Source: Acrocarpospora catenulata (lineage in GTDB: Bacteria > Actinomycetota > Actinomycetes > Streptosporangiales > Streptosporangiaceae). Taken from it: DNA of 64,000 nucleotides. Below are positions 16,914-25,656 of the stretch, piece by piece. The notes below the pieces were generated by a model, which worked only from the letters and a program-made list of their open reading frames with translations, did no database searches and had not been told where the DNA came from. Where the stretch lies: NCBI RefSeq assembly GCF_018476525.1, contig NZ_JAHCST010000006.1, positions 173,332-237,331 of the forward strand. Reading direction: 5' to 3'. The first letter of the stretch is position 1; every line of letters begins with the position of its first letter. The position numbers were made by a program, and so were the translations under genes.

Positions 16914-16951
16914 TATATTGGCGACTCGTCGGTATTTCCCCTATTACCGAC
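16914..16951 (+). promoter_or_regulatory. Promoter and inverted-repeat operator of the sulfur-type operon
   Basis: TATATT at 16914-16919 is a good -10 box; TTGGCC at 16889-16894 is a weak -35 with a 19-bp spacer. Immediately downstream, GTCGGTA (16928-16934) and TACCGAC (16945-16951) form a perfect inverted repeat with a 10-bp spacer, at the expected start of transcription. This layout fits a repressor site, perhaps for the MarR protein encoded after the operon. Confidence 0.55.
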
Positions 16952-16980
16952 TGGTTAACCCGCTTTGAAGGAAGATCGCC

Positions 16981-17976
16981 GTGCATCCAGCCACCTCGAC
17001 CCCGCCACATACGCGCCGCCGCCTGGCCACCGGGCTCGCGCTGCTCACCCTCGCCACCCTCGCCGCCTGCGGATCGGCCGAGACCGCGACGACGAGCACC
17101 CCCACCGCCACCAGCGCCGCCCCCCAGAGCAGCCAGGCCACCGACCTGTCCGGCCAGGCCCAGCTCACCCCCGCCTACCAGGCCGACCCCGAGCTGCGCG
17201 CCAAACTCCCCAAGAGCATCCTCGACTCCGGCGTGGTGCGGACCGCCACCAGCGTCGGCCTGCCCCCGATCAACTTCCCCGGCCAGAGCTCCGACGAGGT
17301 GAAGGGCCTCAACGCCGACCTGGTGACCGCCGTCGAACAACTGCTCGGCGTGACCTTCGAGTCCGAGAACTTCCCCAGCACGGCGGCCCAGCTGCTCGCC
17401 CTCGACGCCAAGCGGATCGACCTGACCACCTCCACCAACGGCGACACCAAGGCCCGCCAGGAGAAGTACGACTTCGTCGACACCCTGATCTCCCGGAACG
17501 TCCTCATGATCAAGAAGGGCAACCCGGCGGGGATCCAGTCGGCCGCCGATGTCTGCGGCAAGAACTTCGGCGAGGTCAAGGGCTCCTTCTCGGTCCTGTC
17601 CGTGCTCCAGGAGGTGTGCGGGAAGGCCGGGGCGGCCGAGCCGGTCCTGTCCGGCTTCGAGGACATCCCGTCGATGCAGCTCGCCCTGGTCTCCGGCCGG
17701 ATCGACACCTACGTGGGCAGCGACTTCAACGTGGTCTGGGACCAGTCCCAGGGCAAGCCGGTGGACGCCGTCCAACTGCCCGAGGCCGGCACCCTCGTCC
17801 TCGGCTGGACGGTGCCCAAGGGCCAGGACGGCCTCCGCGACGCGGTCCTCGGCGCGCTCCAGAAGCTCAAGCAGGACGGCTACTACGACAAGGCGTTCGA
17901 GCGCTGGGGGGTCGCCGACAACAAGCTCGACCCGGGCGTGAACATCGGCGACCTCGGAACGGGGTTCGCGAGTTGA
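16981..17976 (+). CDS. ABC importer substrate-binding lipoprotein, polar amino acid type
   Basis: The protein has 331 residues and a GTG start preceded by GAAGGAAG. The lipobox LATLAAC-GS near residue 29 marks it as a lipoprotein. The body follows the family 3 binding-protein pattern (GVVRTATSVGLPPINFPG, LNADLVTAVEQLLGV, LDAKRIDLTTSTNGDTKARQEKYDFVDTL, AFERWGVADNKL). The cognate permease and ATPase are encoded later in the same operon (21325-23012), separated from it by four enzyme genes. The ligand is likely an amino-acid-like molecule; downstream sulfur-type proteins suggest a sulfonate or sulfinate amino acid, which is inference. Confidence 0.9.
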   Translation: MHPATSTPPHTRRRLATGLALLTLATLAACGSAETATTSTPTATSAAPQSSQATDLSGQAQLTPAYQADPELRAKLPKSILDSGVVRTATSVGLPPINFPGQSSDEVKGLNADLVTAVEQLLGVTFESENFPSTAAQLLALDAKRIDLTTSTNGDTKARQEKYDFVDTLISRNVLMIKKGNPAGIQSAADVCGKNFGEVKGSFSVLSVLQEVCGKAGAAEPVLSGFEDIPSMQLALVSGRIDTYVGSDFNVVWDQSQGKPVDAVQLPEAGTLVLGWTVPKGQDGLRDAVLGALQKLKQDGYYDKAFERWGVADNKLDPGVNIGDLGTGFAS

Positions 17977-19127
17977 GCGCCGCCCCTGGGCCCCTGTCCG
18001 GCCTCGTGATCGTCGACTTCACCCGGTTGATCGCCGGTCCGGGCGCGGGCGACCTGCTCGGCGCGCTCGGGGCCGAGGTGATCAAGGTGGAGGACGCGGC
18101 CGGCGACCCGATGCGGAACGCGCGCTCGCGCGGTGTGGGCCACGGCAGGACCGCGCCGTCCTTCGCCGCGTACAACGTGCACAAGCGGTCGGTCGCGCTG
18201 GACCTGAAGGACCCGGGGGACCACGCCGCCGCGCTGCGCCTGTGCGCCGGGGCGGACGCGGTGATCTCCTCGTTCCGGCCCGGGGTGATGGACCGCCTCG
18301 GCCTTGGCGTACGGGACCTGCGCGCCCGCAACCCCCGCCTGGTGGTGGGGCGGCTGTCCGCCTTCGGCGAGGACGGTCCCGACCGGGACCGCGGCGGGGT
18401 CGACATCGTCCTGCAGGCCGAATCCGGCCTGATGTCGGTCACCGGACAGCCCGGCGGGCCGCCGACCAAGGTCGGCGTGCCCATCGTGGACGCGGCCTCC
18501 GCCTATGTCCTCGCGCTCGGCGTGGTCAGCGCCCTGCTCGGCAGGGAACGCGGCACCCCGCCCGAGGAGGTGGCGGTGTCCATGCGTGACGTCGGGCTGC
18601 ACCTGCAGGCCCAGCCGCTCGCCGAGTACCTGGAGTCGGGCGAGGAACCTGAGCGGGCCGGCAACCGGGCCCCGTACGCCGCGCCCGCCGACGTGTTCCG
18701 GGCCGCCGACGGCCTGCTGGTCCTGTCCGCCCATCTGCCGCAGCACTGGGCGCGGCTGTGCGACCTGCTCGGCCGCCCGCAGTGGCGTGACGACCCCCGG
18801 TACGCCACCGTGGGGGCCAGGGTCGCCAACCGGGAGGCGCTGACCGCGGCCATCGAGGACGTCCTGCGCCACCACCCCGCCGACCACTGGCTGGAACGGT
18901 TCGCCGCCGCCGGACTCACCGCGGGCCGGATCCGCACGTACGGCGAGGCCGCGGGGCCAGGGGCGATCCTGGCCGCCAGGGACGTCGACGGCAGCCCGAT
19001 CCGCGTGGTCAGATCGCCGCTCCGCTTCACCGGCTGGGACGACACGGCGCTCGACCGCAGGGTGCCCCGCGTCGGCGAGCACACCGCGGCCGTTCTCGGC
19101 CGCCTCCCCGCAGGGGAGCCGGCATGA
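17973..19127 (+). CDS. Class III (CaiB/BaiF) CoA-transferase
   Basis: The protein has 384 residues and starts with TTG overlapping the preceding stop by 4 bp. Family features are LSGLVIVDFTRLIAGPGAGDLLGALGAEVIKVED, the RSVALDLKDP turn, VISSFRPGVMDRLGLG, and VGVPIVDAASAY, where the Asp is placed like the catalytic aspartate that forms the acyl anhydride. These enzymes move CoA between carboxylates without ATP. It probably activates the imported acid. A class III CoA-transferase is known to activate 3-sulfinopropionate in Advenella, which makes a sulfinate substrate plausible but unproven here. Confidence 0.9.
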   Translation: MSAAPGPLSGLVIVDFTRLIAGPGAGDLLGALGAEVIKVEDAAGDPMRNARSRGVGHGRTAPSFAAYNVHKRSVALDLKDPGDHAAALRLCAGADAVISSFRPGVMDRLGLGVRDLRARNPRLVVGRLSAFGEDGPDRDRGGVDIVLQAESGLMSVTGQPGGPPTKVGVPIVDAASAYVLALGVVSALLGRERGTPPEEVAVSMRDVGLHLQAQPLAEYLESGEEPERAGNRAPYAAPADVFRAADGLLVLSAHLPQHWARLCDLLGRPQWRDDPRYATVGARVANREALTAAIEDVLRHHPADHWLERFAAAGLTAGRIRTYGEAAGPGAILAARDVDGSPIRVVRSPLRFTGWDDTALDRRVPRVGEHTAAVLGRLPAGEPA

Positions 19128-19864
19128 CGGCGCTCAACGTGACGACTCTGGACGGCGGCGTGGCCGTCCTGGAGATGGCGCGGCCGGAACGGCTCAACGC
19201 CATCTCACGCGACCTGGCCCGCGAACTCACCGAGGCCCTCGACCGGCTCGCCACGGACGCCGCCACCCGCGCGGTCGTCCTGGCCGGGGCGGGCGAGCGG
19301 GCCTTCGGGGCCGGCATCGACGTACGGGAACTGGCCGAGCTGACCCCCGGGGAACGCGATGAGCAGCAGGACCTCATGGTCGGGCTGCAGCGCACGCTCA
19401 GCGACTACCCGCTGCCGGCCCTGGCCGCGGTGCACGGCATCGCCGCCGGGGCCTCGCTCCAGCTCGCGCTCCACTGCGACCTGCTGGTCGTCGGGCCCAG
19501 GGCCCGCCTGGGGATGCCCGAACTGGGCGCCGGACTGCCCGGCATCCTCGGCGCCTGGCTGGTCCACTCCCGCGTCGGGCCGCAGCTCGCCGCCGACCTG
19601 CTGCTCACCGGGCGCTGGCTGTCCGGCGAGGAGGCCGTCGCGGCGGGACTCGCCGCCCGGCTGGCCCCCCTCGGCGAGGAGCGCGCCACGGCCGTCGCCA
19701 TGGCCAGACAGATCGCCACCCGGCAACCGGACGCGCTGACCGCCACCCACACCTGGCTCCGCCGGTTGCGGACCCAGGGGGCGGCGACCTTCGCGGACGC
19801 GGTCGCGACCGCCTCCGGCGCGCTGCACGCCGCCAACCGCCGCTGGGAGGGCTCCGATGGGTGA
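19124..19864 (+). CDS. Crotonase-family enoyl-CoA hydratase/isomerase, one catalytic Glu replaced
   Basis: The protein has 246 residues. Crotonase landmarks are ARPERLNAIS, the oxyanion segment AFGAGIDVREL, and VHGIAAGASLQLALHCDLLV. In classical hydratases two glutamates act, 20 residues apart; here the first position is Gln113 (LQLALHCD) and the second is Glu133 (GMPELGAGLPG). Loss of the first Glu occurs in isomerases and other crotonases, so simple hydration should not be assumed. The gene starts inside the preceding stop (ATGA) and overlaps the next by 8 bp. Confidence 0.88.
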   Translation: MTALNVTTLDGGVAVLEMARPERLNAISRDLARELTEALDRLATDAATRAVVLAGAGERAFGAGIDVRELAELTPGERDEQQDLMVGLQRTLSDYPLPALAAVHGIAAGASLQLALHCDLLVVGPRARLGMPELGAGLPGILGAWLVHSRVGPQLAADLLLTGRWLSGEEAVAAGLAARLAPLGEERATAVAMARQIATRQPDALTATHTWLRRLRTQGAATFADAVATASGALHAANRRWEGSDG

Positions 19865-20930
19865 ACACGCAGGACTGGACGTGGCCGCCGTCCGGGCCGA
19901 CCTGCCCGCGCTGGCCGGGCTGGTCTACCTGAACACCGGGACCGCCGGCCCGCTGCCCCGCCGGGTGCGGGACGCGATGACCGCCGCGCTCGACGCCGAC
20001 CTGGCGCGCGGACGCGCCTCGGGACGGCGGTTCGCCCGGATCGCCGAAGGGCTCCGGGAGGCCCGTGCGCTCCTGGCCGGCCTGGTACACGCGGACGCCG
20101 CCGAGATCGTCCTCACCACCGGCACCACCGACGGGATCCAGCGAGTCCTTGCCGCACAGCCGTGGTCCCCCGGCGACCACGTCCTGACCACCTGCCTGGA
20201 ACACCCGGACGTACTGGAGGCGGTACGCGCCGCCGCCCGCCGCCACAACCTCCACGTCGACGTGGCGGGCGAGCCCGAGCAGTCGGCCGAGGAGATCGCA
20301 GCGAGCGTGCTCGCCCGGATCGGCCGGGCCCGGCTGGCCGTCGTCTCGCACGTCGGCTACGCCACCGGGGCGGTCCTCCCGGTCGAGCGGATCACGGCGG
20401 AGGCCCGGCGGCACGGCGCGCTCGTCCTGGTGGACGGGGCGCAGGCGGTCGGCGCCATCGACGTGGACGTGGCCGCGCTGGGCGCCGACTTCTACGCCTT
20501 TCCCGGGCAGAAGTGGCTGCTCGCCCCGGAGGGCACCGGGGCGCTCGTGGTCCGCGGGGCGGGCCTGCCCGCGTCCGGCACCAGTCCGGGGCTGCTCTGG
20601 GCGGGTCTGCGCGAAGCCGTACGGTGGCGGCGGGAGCACGGTCATCAGGACCTGCTCGACGCGGTGGCGCGGGGGGCCGGGCTGGCCCGGCGGCTGCTCG
20701 CCGACATCCCCGGCGTCCGGGTGCTGACCCCGGCGCGGCACGCGGGCCTGGTCGCCTTCCGCGTCCCCGGGGCCGATCCGCTCGGCGTCGCCGCTGAGCT
20801 GGGGGCCAGGCGGATCGCCGTCCGGGGCATTCCCGAGAGCGACGCCGTACGGCTGTCCTGCGGTCCTTTCACCACCGAGGACGAGCTCGTCCTCGCGGCG
20901 CGGGCCGTTGCGGAGGTGACCGGCCGATGA
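19857..20930 (+). CDS. Class V PLP-dependent enzyme (aminotransferase/cysteine desulfurase fold)
   Basis: The protein has 357 residues. The N-terminus reads LVYLNTGTAGPLPRRV, as in class V enzymes; TTGTTDGIQ is the phosphate-binding turn, LVDGAQAVGAID carries the Asp that contacts the pyridine, and FYAFPGQKWLLAPEGTG carries the PLP Lys. It resembles isopenicillin N epimerase-like and cysteine desulfurase-like members. In this operon it could deaminate or cleave an amino acid substrate, possibly at a C-S bond. I see no mobile cysteine loop typical of true IscS/SufS proteins. Confidence 0.88.
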   Translation: MGEHAGLDVAAVRADLPALAGLVYLNTGTAGPLPRRVRDAMTAALDADLARGRASGRRFARIAEGLREARALLAGLVHADAAEIVLTTGTTDGIQRVLAAQPWSPGDHVLTTCLEHPDVLEAVRAAARRHNLHVDVAGEPEQSAEEIAASVLARIGRARLAVVSHVGYATGAVLPVERITAEARRHGALVLVDGAQAVGAIDVDVAALGADFYAFPGQKWLLAPEGTGALVVRGAGLPASGTSPGLLWAGLREAVRWRREHGHQDLLDAVARGAGLARRLLADIPGVRVLTPARHAGLVAFRVPGADPLGVAAELGARRIAVRGIPESDAVRLSCGPFTTEDELVLAARAVAEVTGR

Positions 20931-21328
20931 GCCTCTCCCCCGACGAGACCCTGCTCAGGGACCGGCTCGGCATCGAGGTGCTCACCGCGGCCCCGGCCAG
21001 GGTCACCGCCAGGATGCCGGTGCGCGGCAACCGCCAGCCCATGGGCCTGCTGGCCGGAGGCGCCTCCTGCATGCTGGCCGAGAGCGTCGCCTCGCAGGCC
21101 GCCAACCTGTACGCGGCCCAGTTCGGTGCCACTGCGGTCGGGGTGGAGCTGAACGCCACCCACCACCGTTCGGTGCGCGAGGGGAACGTCACGGCCGTCG
21201 CCGAGGCCATCCACCTGGGGCGGACGCTGGCCGGTTACGACGTCGTCATCACCGACGACCACGGCGCGCGCGTCTGCACCGCCCGGGTGACCTGCCTCAT
21301 CGTCGGCCCGCGTACGGAGGAATCGTGA
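20927..21328 (+). CDS. PaaI-type hot-dog thioesterase
   Basis: The protein has 133 residues, the size of PaaI thioesterases. [21 protein letters not shown] is the hot-dog helix with its catalytic Glu region, and [23 protein letters not shown] is the following strand pair. It would hydrolyse a CoA ester, either as product release or to rescue trapped CoA. Start and stop overlap neighbouring genes (ATGA before, GTGA after), so it is translated as part of the operon. Confidence 0.88.
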   Translation: MSLSPDETLLRDRLGIEVLTAAPARVTARMPVRGNRQPMGLLAGGASCMLAESVASQAANLYAAQFGATAVGVELNATHHRSVREGNVTAVAEAIHLGRTLAGYDVVITDDHGARVCTARVTCLIVGPRTEES

Positions 21329-22224
21329 CAGGCCCCGAAACGGCGGAGACGCCGGTCCTGGTCGGCAGGCGGCACCCCCTGCGGTGGGCGGCCGGGGCGC
21401 TCGCCCTGCTCGCCGTCGGGGCCTGCGCCGTGTCGCTGGCCCGCAACCCGGCCATGGAGTGGCCGGTGGTCGCGGAGTACTTCCTGGCCATCCAGGTGCT
21501 GGAGGGCCTCTGGCTGACCGTCTGGCTCACCCTGGTGGTCACCACGCTGGGATTCCTCGCCGGGATCGCGGTGGCCGCCATGCGGCTGTCGGCCAACCCC
21601 GTGCTCCAGGCGATCAGCTGGGCGTACGTCTGGTTCTTCCGGTCGGTGCCCGTCCTGGTGCAGCTGCTGTTCTGGTTCAACATCGGCTACCTGTATCCCA
21701 CCCTCTCCCTCGGCATCCCCGGCGGGCCGACGCTGCTCTCCGGCAGCTCCAACGAGCTGATCAGCGCCACCACCGCCGCCGTACTCGGGCTCACCCTGCA
21801 CGAGGCGGCGCACGCCGGGGAGATCATCCGGGGCGGGATCCTCGCCGTCGACCCCGGCCAGCTCGAAGCGGGCACCGCGCTCGGGCTCCGCCGGTCGCGG
21901 ATCTTCCGCAAGGTGGTGCTGCCGCAGGCCATGCGGAGCATCGTCCCCGCCACCGGCAACCTGCTCATCGGGACCCTCAAGGGCACGTCGATCGTGAGTG
22001 TGATCGCGGTGAACGACCTCCTCTACTCCGTGCAGTACATCTACAACCGGACCTACGCCATCGTCCCGCTGCTCGCCGTGGCCACCGCGTGGTACCTCAT
22101 CGTCACCTCGGTGCTGTCGGTGGCGCAGTACCACGTCGAGCGGTACTTCGCCCGGGGGTCGCGGCGCGCGCTGCCGCCCTCGCCGTGGCAGCGGGCCCGC
22201 CGCGCCCTGGGGTGGGGCCGATGA
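21325..22224 (+). CDS. ABC importer permease, polar amino acid (HisM) type
   Basis: The protein has 299 residues and a GTG start. About six membrane segments are visible, and the coupling loop [29 protein letters not shown] is the EAA motif that docks on the ATPase. [21 protein letters not shown] is the first helix of the HisM-type permease domain. Only one permease gene is present, so a homodimeric channel is likely. It forms the importer with the lipoprotein at 16981 and the ATPase that follows. Confidence 0.92.
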   Translation: MTGPETAETPVLVGRRHPLRWAAGALALLAVGACAVSLARNPAMEWPVVAEYFLAIQVLEGLWLTVWLTLVVTTLGFLAGIAVAAMRLSANPVLQAISWAYVWFFRSVPVLVQLLFWFNIGYLYPTLSLGIPGGPTLLSGSSNELISATTAAVLGLTLHEAAHAGEIIRGGILAVDPGQLEAGTALGLRRSRIFRKVVLPQAMRSIVPATGNLLIGTLKGTSIVSVIAVNDLLYSVQYIYNRTYAIVPLLAVATAWYLIVTSVLSVAQYHVERYFARGSRRALPPSPWQRARRALGWGR

Positions 22225-23012
22225 GCGGGCAGCCCATGGTCCGCCTGGTCGGCCTGCGCAAGAGCTACGCGGGGACGCCCGTGCTCCGCGGCGTCGACCT
22301 GGAGGTCGCCCGCGGCGAGGTGGTCTGCCTGGTCGGCGCGTCCGGCTCGGGCAAGAGCACCCTGCTCCGCTGCGTCAACCACCTGGAGACCCCCGACGCG
22401 GGCTTCGTCGAGGTGGACGGCGAGCTGATCGGCTACCGGCCGGACGGCAGGGGCCGGCTGCGGGCCCTCCCCGAGGGCCGGATCCGCCGCCAGCGGGCCG
22501 ACATCGGCATGGTCTTCCAGAGCTTCAACCTGTTCCCGAACCTCACCGCGCTGGAGAACGTCGTCGAGGCGCCGATCTCGGTGCGCGGCCTGTCCAGGGC
22601 CGAGGCGCGGGCGCGGGCGTCGGAGTTGCTCGCCCAGGTCGGCCTGGCGGGCCGGGAGCACAGCTACCCGCGCCGGCTCTCCGGCGGCCAGCAGCAGCGG
22701 GTGGCCATCGCCCGCGCGCTGGCGATGCGGCCGAAGGTCATGCTCTTCGACGAGCCAACCAGCGCCCTCGACCCCGAACTGGTCGGCGAGGTCCTGCAGA
22801 CCATCCAGACCCTCGCCGGGCAGGGCATGACGATGCTCGTCGTCACCCACGAGCTGGCCTTCGCCAGGGACGTCGCCGACCGGGTGGCCTTCGTCGACGA
22901 GGGTCGCATCCTCGAACTCGGCCCGCCGGAGGACGTACTGACCACCCCCGGCCACCCACGGACCCGCGCCTTCCTGGGGCGGCTGGCCCAGACCACGACA
23001 AGGGAGCCCTGA
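22221..23012 (+). CDS. ABC importer ATPase, polar amino acid (GlnQ/HisP) type
   Basis: The protein has 263 residues. Walker [15 protein letters not shown]-loop [16 protein letters not shown], signature [15 protein letters not shown], Walker [15 protein letters not shown] and the switch His in [12 protein letters not shown] are all intact. It overlaps the permease stop by 4 bp and ends one base into the next gene. It powers the importer. Confidence 0.95.
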   Translation: MSGQPMVRLVGLRKSYAGTPVLRGVDLEVARGEVVCLVGASGSGKSTLLRCVNHLETPDAGFVEVDGELIGYRPDGRGRLRALPEGRIRRQRADIGMVFQSFNLFPNLTALENVVEAPISVRGLSRAEARARASELLAQVGLAGREHSYPRRLSGGQQQRVAIARALAMRPKVMLFDEPTSALDPELVGEVLQTIQTLAGQGMTMLVVTHELAFARDVADRVAFVDEGRILELGPPEDVLTTPGHPRTRAFLGRLAQTTTREP

Positions 23013-24025
23013 TGACCGACGAGGTGACCACGATCTGGTACACCCGGTGCCCGGTGCCGACGGCGTCCGGAGTCGCCCTCGACACCGGACGGCTGGCGGC
23101 GAGGCTGGCCGGGCTGACCGTGGCCCCGCTCCGCGCCAGCGGAGTCACCGAGGCCCATTTCGACCATCGCCTGCCCGCGCTGTTCCGGGAGGGCGGCAAC
23201 GTGCCCGCCCTGTGGGCGCGGTCCAGGGGCGAGCGGACCCGGCTGGTCGGCCTGACCTGGGTCCCCGAACTCCAGGCGGTCGTCACCCGCAGGGACAGCG
23301 GGATCACCGGGCCGGGCGACCTGGCCGGGCGGCGGCTGATCCTGCCCACCCACGGCGGCGAACGGGTGGACTTCTTCCGCGCCATGGCGCTGCGCGGATT
23401 CGACGCCACCCTCCGCTCCGCCGGACTCGCCCTGGCGGACGCCGTCCTGGTGGACGCGCCCGCCCCGCTGCCGCAGACCGAGGACGTCGGCGCGGACGGC
23501 TTCTACGGCGCCACCGTGGCGGCCCTGCGCGCGGGCCTCGGCGACGCCGCGTACGTGAAGGGGGCGCCGGGGGCCGACGTGATGGCCTACGACGACCTGG
23601 TCTGCGTCCACGACCTCAACCGCACGGCCGACCCGCGTCTCCAGATCAACAACGGCACGCCCAGGACGCTGACGGTCAGCGCCGACCTCGCCGACCGGCG
23701 CCCCGACCTGGTCGCCCGGTACATCGCCGCGCTCCGCGACGCGGCCCGCTGGGCGGCCGGGCATCCGGAGGAGACCGCCGGGATCGTCGCCGCCGAGACC
23801 GGTTCGACCCGCGCGGGGGTGGCCCGCGGGTACGGCGACACGCTGCACCACCGGCTGGAACCCGAGCTCCGCCCGGAGTGGATCGCCTACCTGGAGGACC
23901 AGAAGCGATTCCTGCTCCACCACGGCGTGCTCCCCCACGACTTCGCCATCGGCGAGTGGATCGACCCAGGTCCGCTGGCCGCCTCAGACGCCTACCTCAC
24001 CACGGACACGGAGGACATCGCATGA
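23012..24025 (+). CDS. DszB-like desulfinase candidate with conserved Cys-His-Arg
   Basis: The protein has 337 residues, no signal peptide, and a binding-protein-like fold. From memory of DszB, the 2'-hydroxybiphenyl-2-sulfinate desulfinase, it matches along its length: YTRCPVPTA against YSNCPVPNA, AHF against VHF, LFREGGNVPAL against TRFGGEIPPL, DLAGRR, YVKGAPG against TVKGADL, and a closing GYGDTLHHRLEPEL...QKRFLLHHGVL. The DszB catalytic residues Cys27, His60 and Arg70 correspond to Cys13, His49 and Arg59 here. That argues for an enzyme that releases sulfite from a sulfinate, and not only a transporter protein. The substrate is unlikely to be dibenzothiophene-derived because dszA and dszC are absent. 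Confidence 0.75.
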   Translation: MTDEVTTIWYTRCPVPTASGVALDTGRLAARLAGLTVAPLRASGVTEAHFDHRLPALFREGGNVPALWARSRGERTRLVGLTWVPELQAVVTRRDSGITGPGDLAGRRLILPTHGGERVDFFRAMALRGFDATLRSAGLALADAVLVDAPAPLPQTEDVGADGFYGATVAALRAGLGDAAYVKGAPGADVMAYDDLVCVHDLNRTADPRLQINNGTPRTLTVSADLADRRPDLVARYIAALRDAARWAAGHPEETAGIVAAETGSTRAGVARGYGDTLHHRLEPELRPEWIAYLEDQKRFLLHHGVLPHDFAIGEWIDPGPLAASDAYLTTDTEDIA

Positions 24026-24882
24026 GCATCACCATCGGCACCCACCCCAACAACCTGGCGACCTGGATCCTCAGCCACGTCGAGGCCCTGCAGGAACCAC
24101 TCCGGCAGGTCGCCCGGGACGTCGCTTTCGTCCGCTACGACGACGGCCGCCGCACCACCGGCCTGCTCGTCGAGGGCGCCATCGACGTGGGCGCCACCGG
24201 CTCCACCCCGCCGATCGTGGCCCAGGCCCAGGAACTGGACGTCGTCTACCTGGCCACCTCCCGGCCGCACCCCGACCCGGGCGGCATCGTGGTCCCCGCG
24301 GACTCGCCGATCCGCACCCTGGCCGACCTGCGCGGGCGGAGCATCGCCTTCACGGTCGGCTCCTGGCAGACCCACGCCCTGGCCGTCGCGGTCGACCGAG
24401 CCGGGCTGGCCTGGGAGGACGTGACCGTGGTCGACGTCGCGGCCACCGCCAAGGGCGAGGACTTCCTGGCCGCGGGCACCGACAGCTGGCTGGTGGTGGA
24501 CCCGGCCTACAGCGGGCTGCGGGCCATCGCCGACGTCCGGGTGGTCGCGCCCACCGAGGAACTGGTGCGCAACCGCTCGGTCTTCTTCGGGCGCGGCGCG
24601 TGGGTGCGGGAGCACCCGGAGGAGGCCCGCGCCTTCGTGGCCGCGCTCGCCGCCACCGAGGAGTGGGCGGCCGGCCATCTGGACGAGGTGGCCGAACTGC
24701 TCTCCCGGAGCAGCCGGGGCGGCGCCCCCGCCACCTGGCGGGCCGCGCTGGCCACCAGGCACTGGGGAGTGCACGCCGTGGACCCGGCATTCCTGGCCGA
24801 GCAGCAGCACGCGGCCGACCTGTTCCACCGGTTCGGCGTCATCCAGAGGCCGATCACCGTGGTGGCCGCGGTGGCCGCGTGA
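24022..24882 (+). CDS. SsuA/NMT1-like binding-protein fold without signal peptide
   Basis: The protein has 286 residues and begins directly with MSITIGTHPNNLATWIL, the first strand of the fold, so no export signal is seen. Segments VEGAIDVGATGSTPPIVAQAQ, GGIVVPADSPIRTLADLRGRSIAFTVGSWQ and FFGRGAWVREHPEEARAFVAAL are typical of aliphatic sulfonate-binding proteins. It starts inside the stop of the DszB-like gene. DszB itself has this fold, so this may be a second cytoplasmic enzyme or sensor; in place of a CPVP cysteine it has THPNN, so it lacks the DszB nucleophile. Confidence 0.8.
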   Translation: MSITIGTHPNNLATWILSHVEALQEPLRQVARDVAFVRYDDGRRTTGLLVEGAIDVGATGSTPPIVAQAQELDVVYLATSRPHPDPGGIVVPADSPIRTLADLRGRSIAFTVGSWQTHALAVAVDRAGLAWEDVTVVDVAATAKGEDFLAAGTDSWLVVDPAYSGLRAIADVRVVAPTEELVRNRSVFFGRGAWVREHPEEARAFVAALAATEEWAAGHLDEVAELLSRSSRGGAPATWRAALATRHWGVHAVDPAFLAEQQHAADLFHRFGVIQRPITVVAAVAA

Positions 24883-24917
24883 CGGGACCGGCGGGACGCC
24901 GCCACGTCCCGCCGGTA

Positions 24918-24923
24918 TACCCT
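24918..24923 (+). promoter_or_regulatory. Leaderless-type -10 box before marR
   Basis: TACCCT is followed by 6 nt and the GTG start of the MarR gene, the spacing expected when transcription begins at the start codon. A short palindrome GTATAC (24915-24920) overlaps it and could be an operator half. Confidence 0.5.
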
Positions 24924-24929
24924 GCCCTG

Positions 24930-25406
24930 GTGTCGAAGCCCATCAGAAGAGGGCAGGACGACGTCGTCTCCCCCCAGCAACTGCGGCTGCTCTACGCGAT
25001 CGGCCGCCTCGACCGCGGCATCCAGCGGGAACTGGAACAGGGCCTGCGGCCGCTCGGTCTCTCCCCGACCCAGTACGCCACCCTGACCATCCTCCGGGCG
25101 CGCAGCGGGCTCAGCAACGCCCAGCTCGCCCGGCGCGCGTACGTCACCCCGCAGGCGATGAGCCAGGTCCTGGCCTCGCTCATCGCGGCGGACCTGATCT
25201 CCAGGACCCCTTCAGGGGAGAACCAGCGCGTACTGGAGACCCGGCTCACCCCCAAGGGGCACGAGGTCACCGCCCAGTGCGACCTGATCGCCGACGAGAT
25301 CGAGGACCGCATGCTGGAGGGCGTCCCCGCGGCGGACCGGCAGACCCTGCTGGCCGCCGTCCGGGCCTGCGTCCAGCGGATCAACGCGGGTCTGCCGGGG
25401 ACCTGA
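24930..25406 (+). CDS. MarR-family regulator
   Basis: The protein has 158 residues. The winged helix runs through LSPTQYATLTILRARSGLSNAQLARRAYVTPQAMSQVLASLIAADLISRTPSGENQRVLETRLTPKG-type sequence, the standard MarR order. It is 47 bp after the sulfur-type operon on the same strand and has its own leaderless-type promoter. It probably represses the operon and is released by a pathway ligand. The inverted repeat at 16928-16951 is the obvious candidate site. Confidence 0.9.
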   Translation: MSKPIRRGQDDVVSPQQLRLLYAIGRLDRGIQRELEQGLRPLGLSPTQYATLTILRARSGLSNAQLARRAYVTPQAMSQVLASLIAADLISRTPSGENQRVLETRLTPKGHEVTAQCDLIADEIEDRMLEGVPAADRQTLLAAVRACVQRINAGLPGT

Positions 25407-25656
25407 CCAGGACGCGGTAGAGGGCGAGTTGCCGCCGGGCCGCCTCGGCTCCCGGATGATCTGCGCGGCCGTCCACTGGTCTTCCCGGATCTCTCCGGGA
25501 AGGGTCACCACCCGCAGGACCTCATTCGATCTCGACCACGACGGGCGTCACGAACCGCACCCACGCTGTCGTCACCTTCGCCGCCGGGCTCGCCTTCTCC
25601 TCCACGAGGCCCGATCATGCCGGGCGGGGCACCGCGGACGCGGGCCGGTGACGGGA

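Noticed and set aside
17549..17941. Possible extra gene inside the binding-protein gene
   Set aside because: It is a +2 shadow frame rich in Arg, Ser and Ala; the lipoprotein frame has all family motifs.
24883..24929. A terminator between the sulfur-type operon and marR
   Set aside because: GGACGCCGCCACGTCCCGCC can pair only weakly; co-transcription with marR remains possible.
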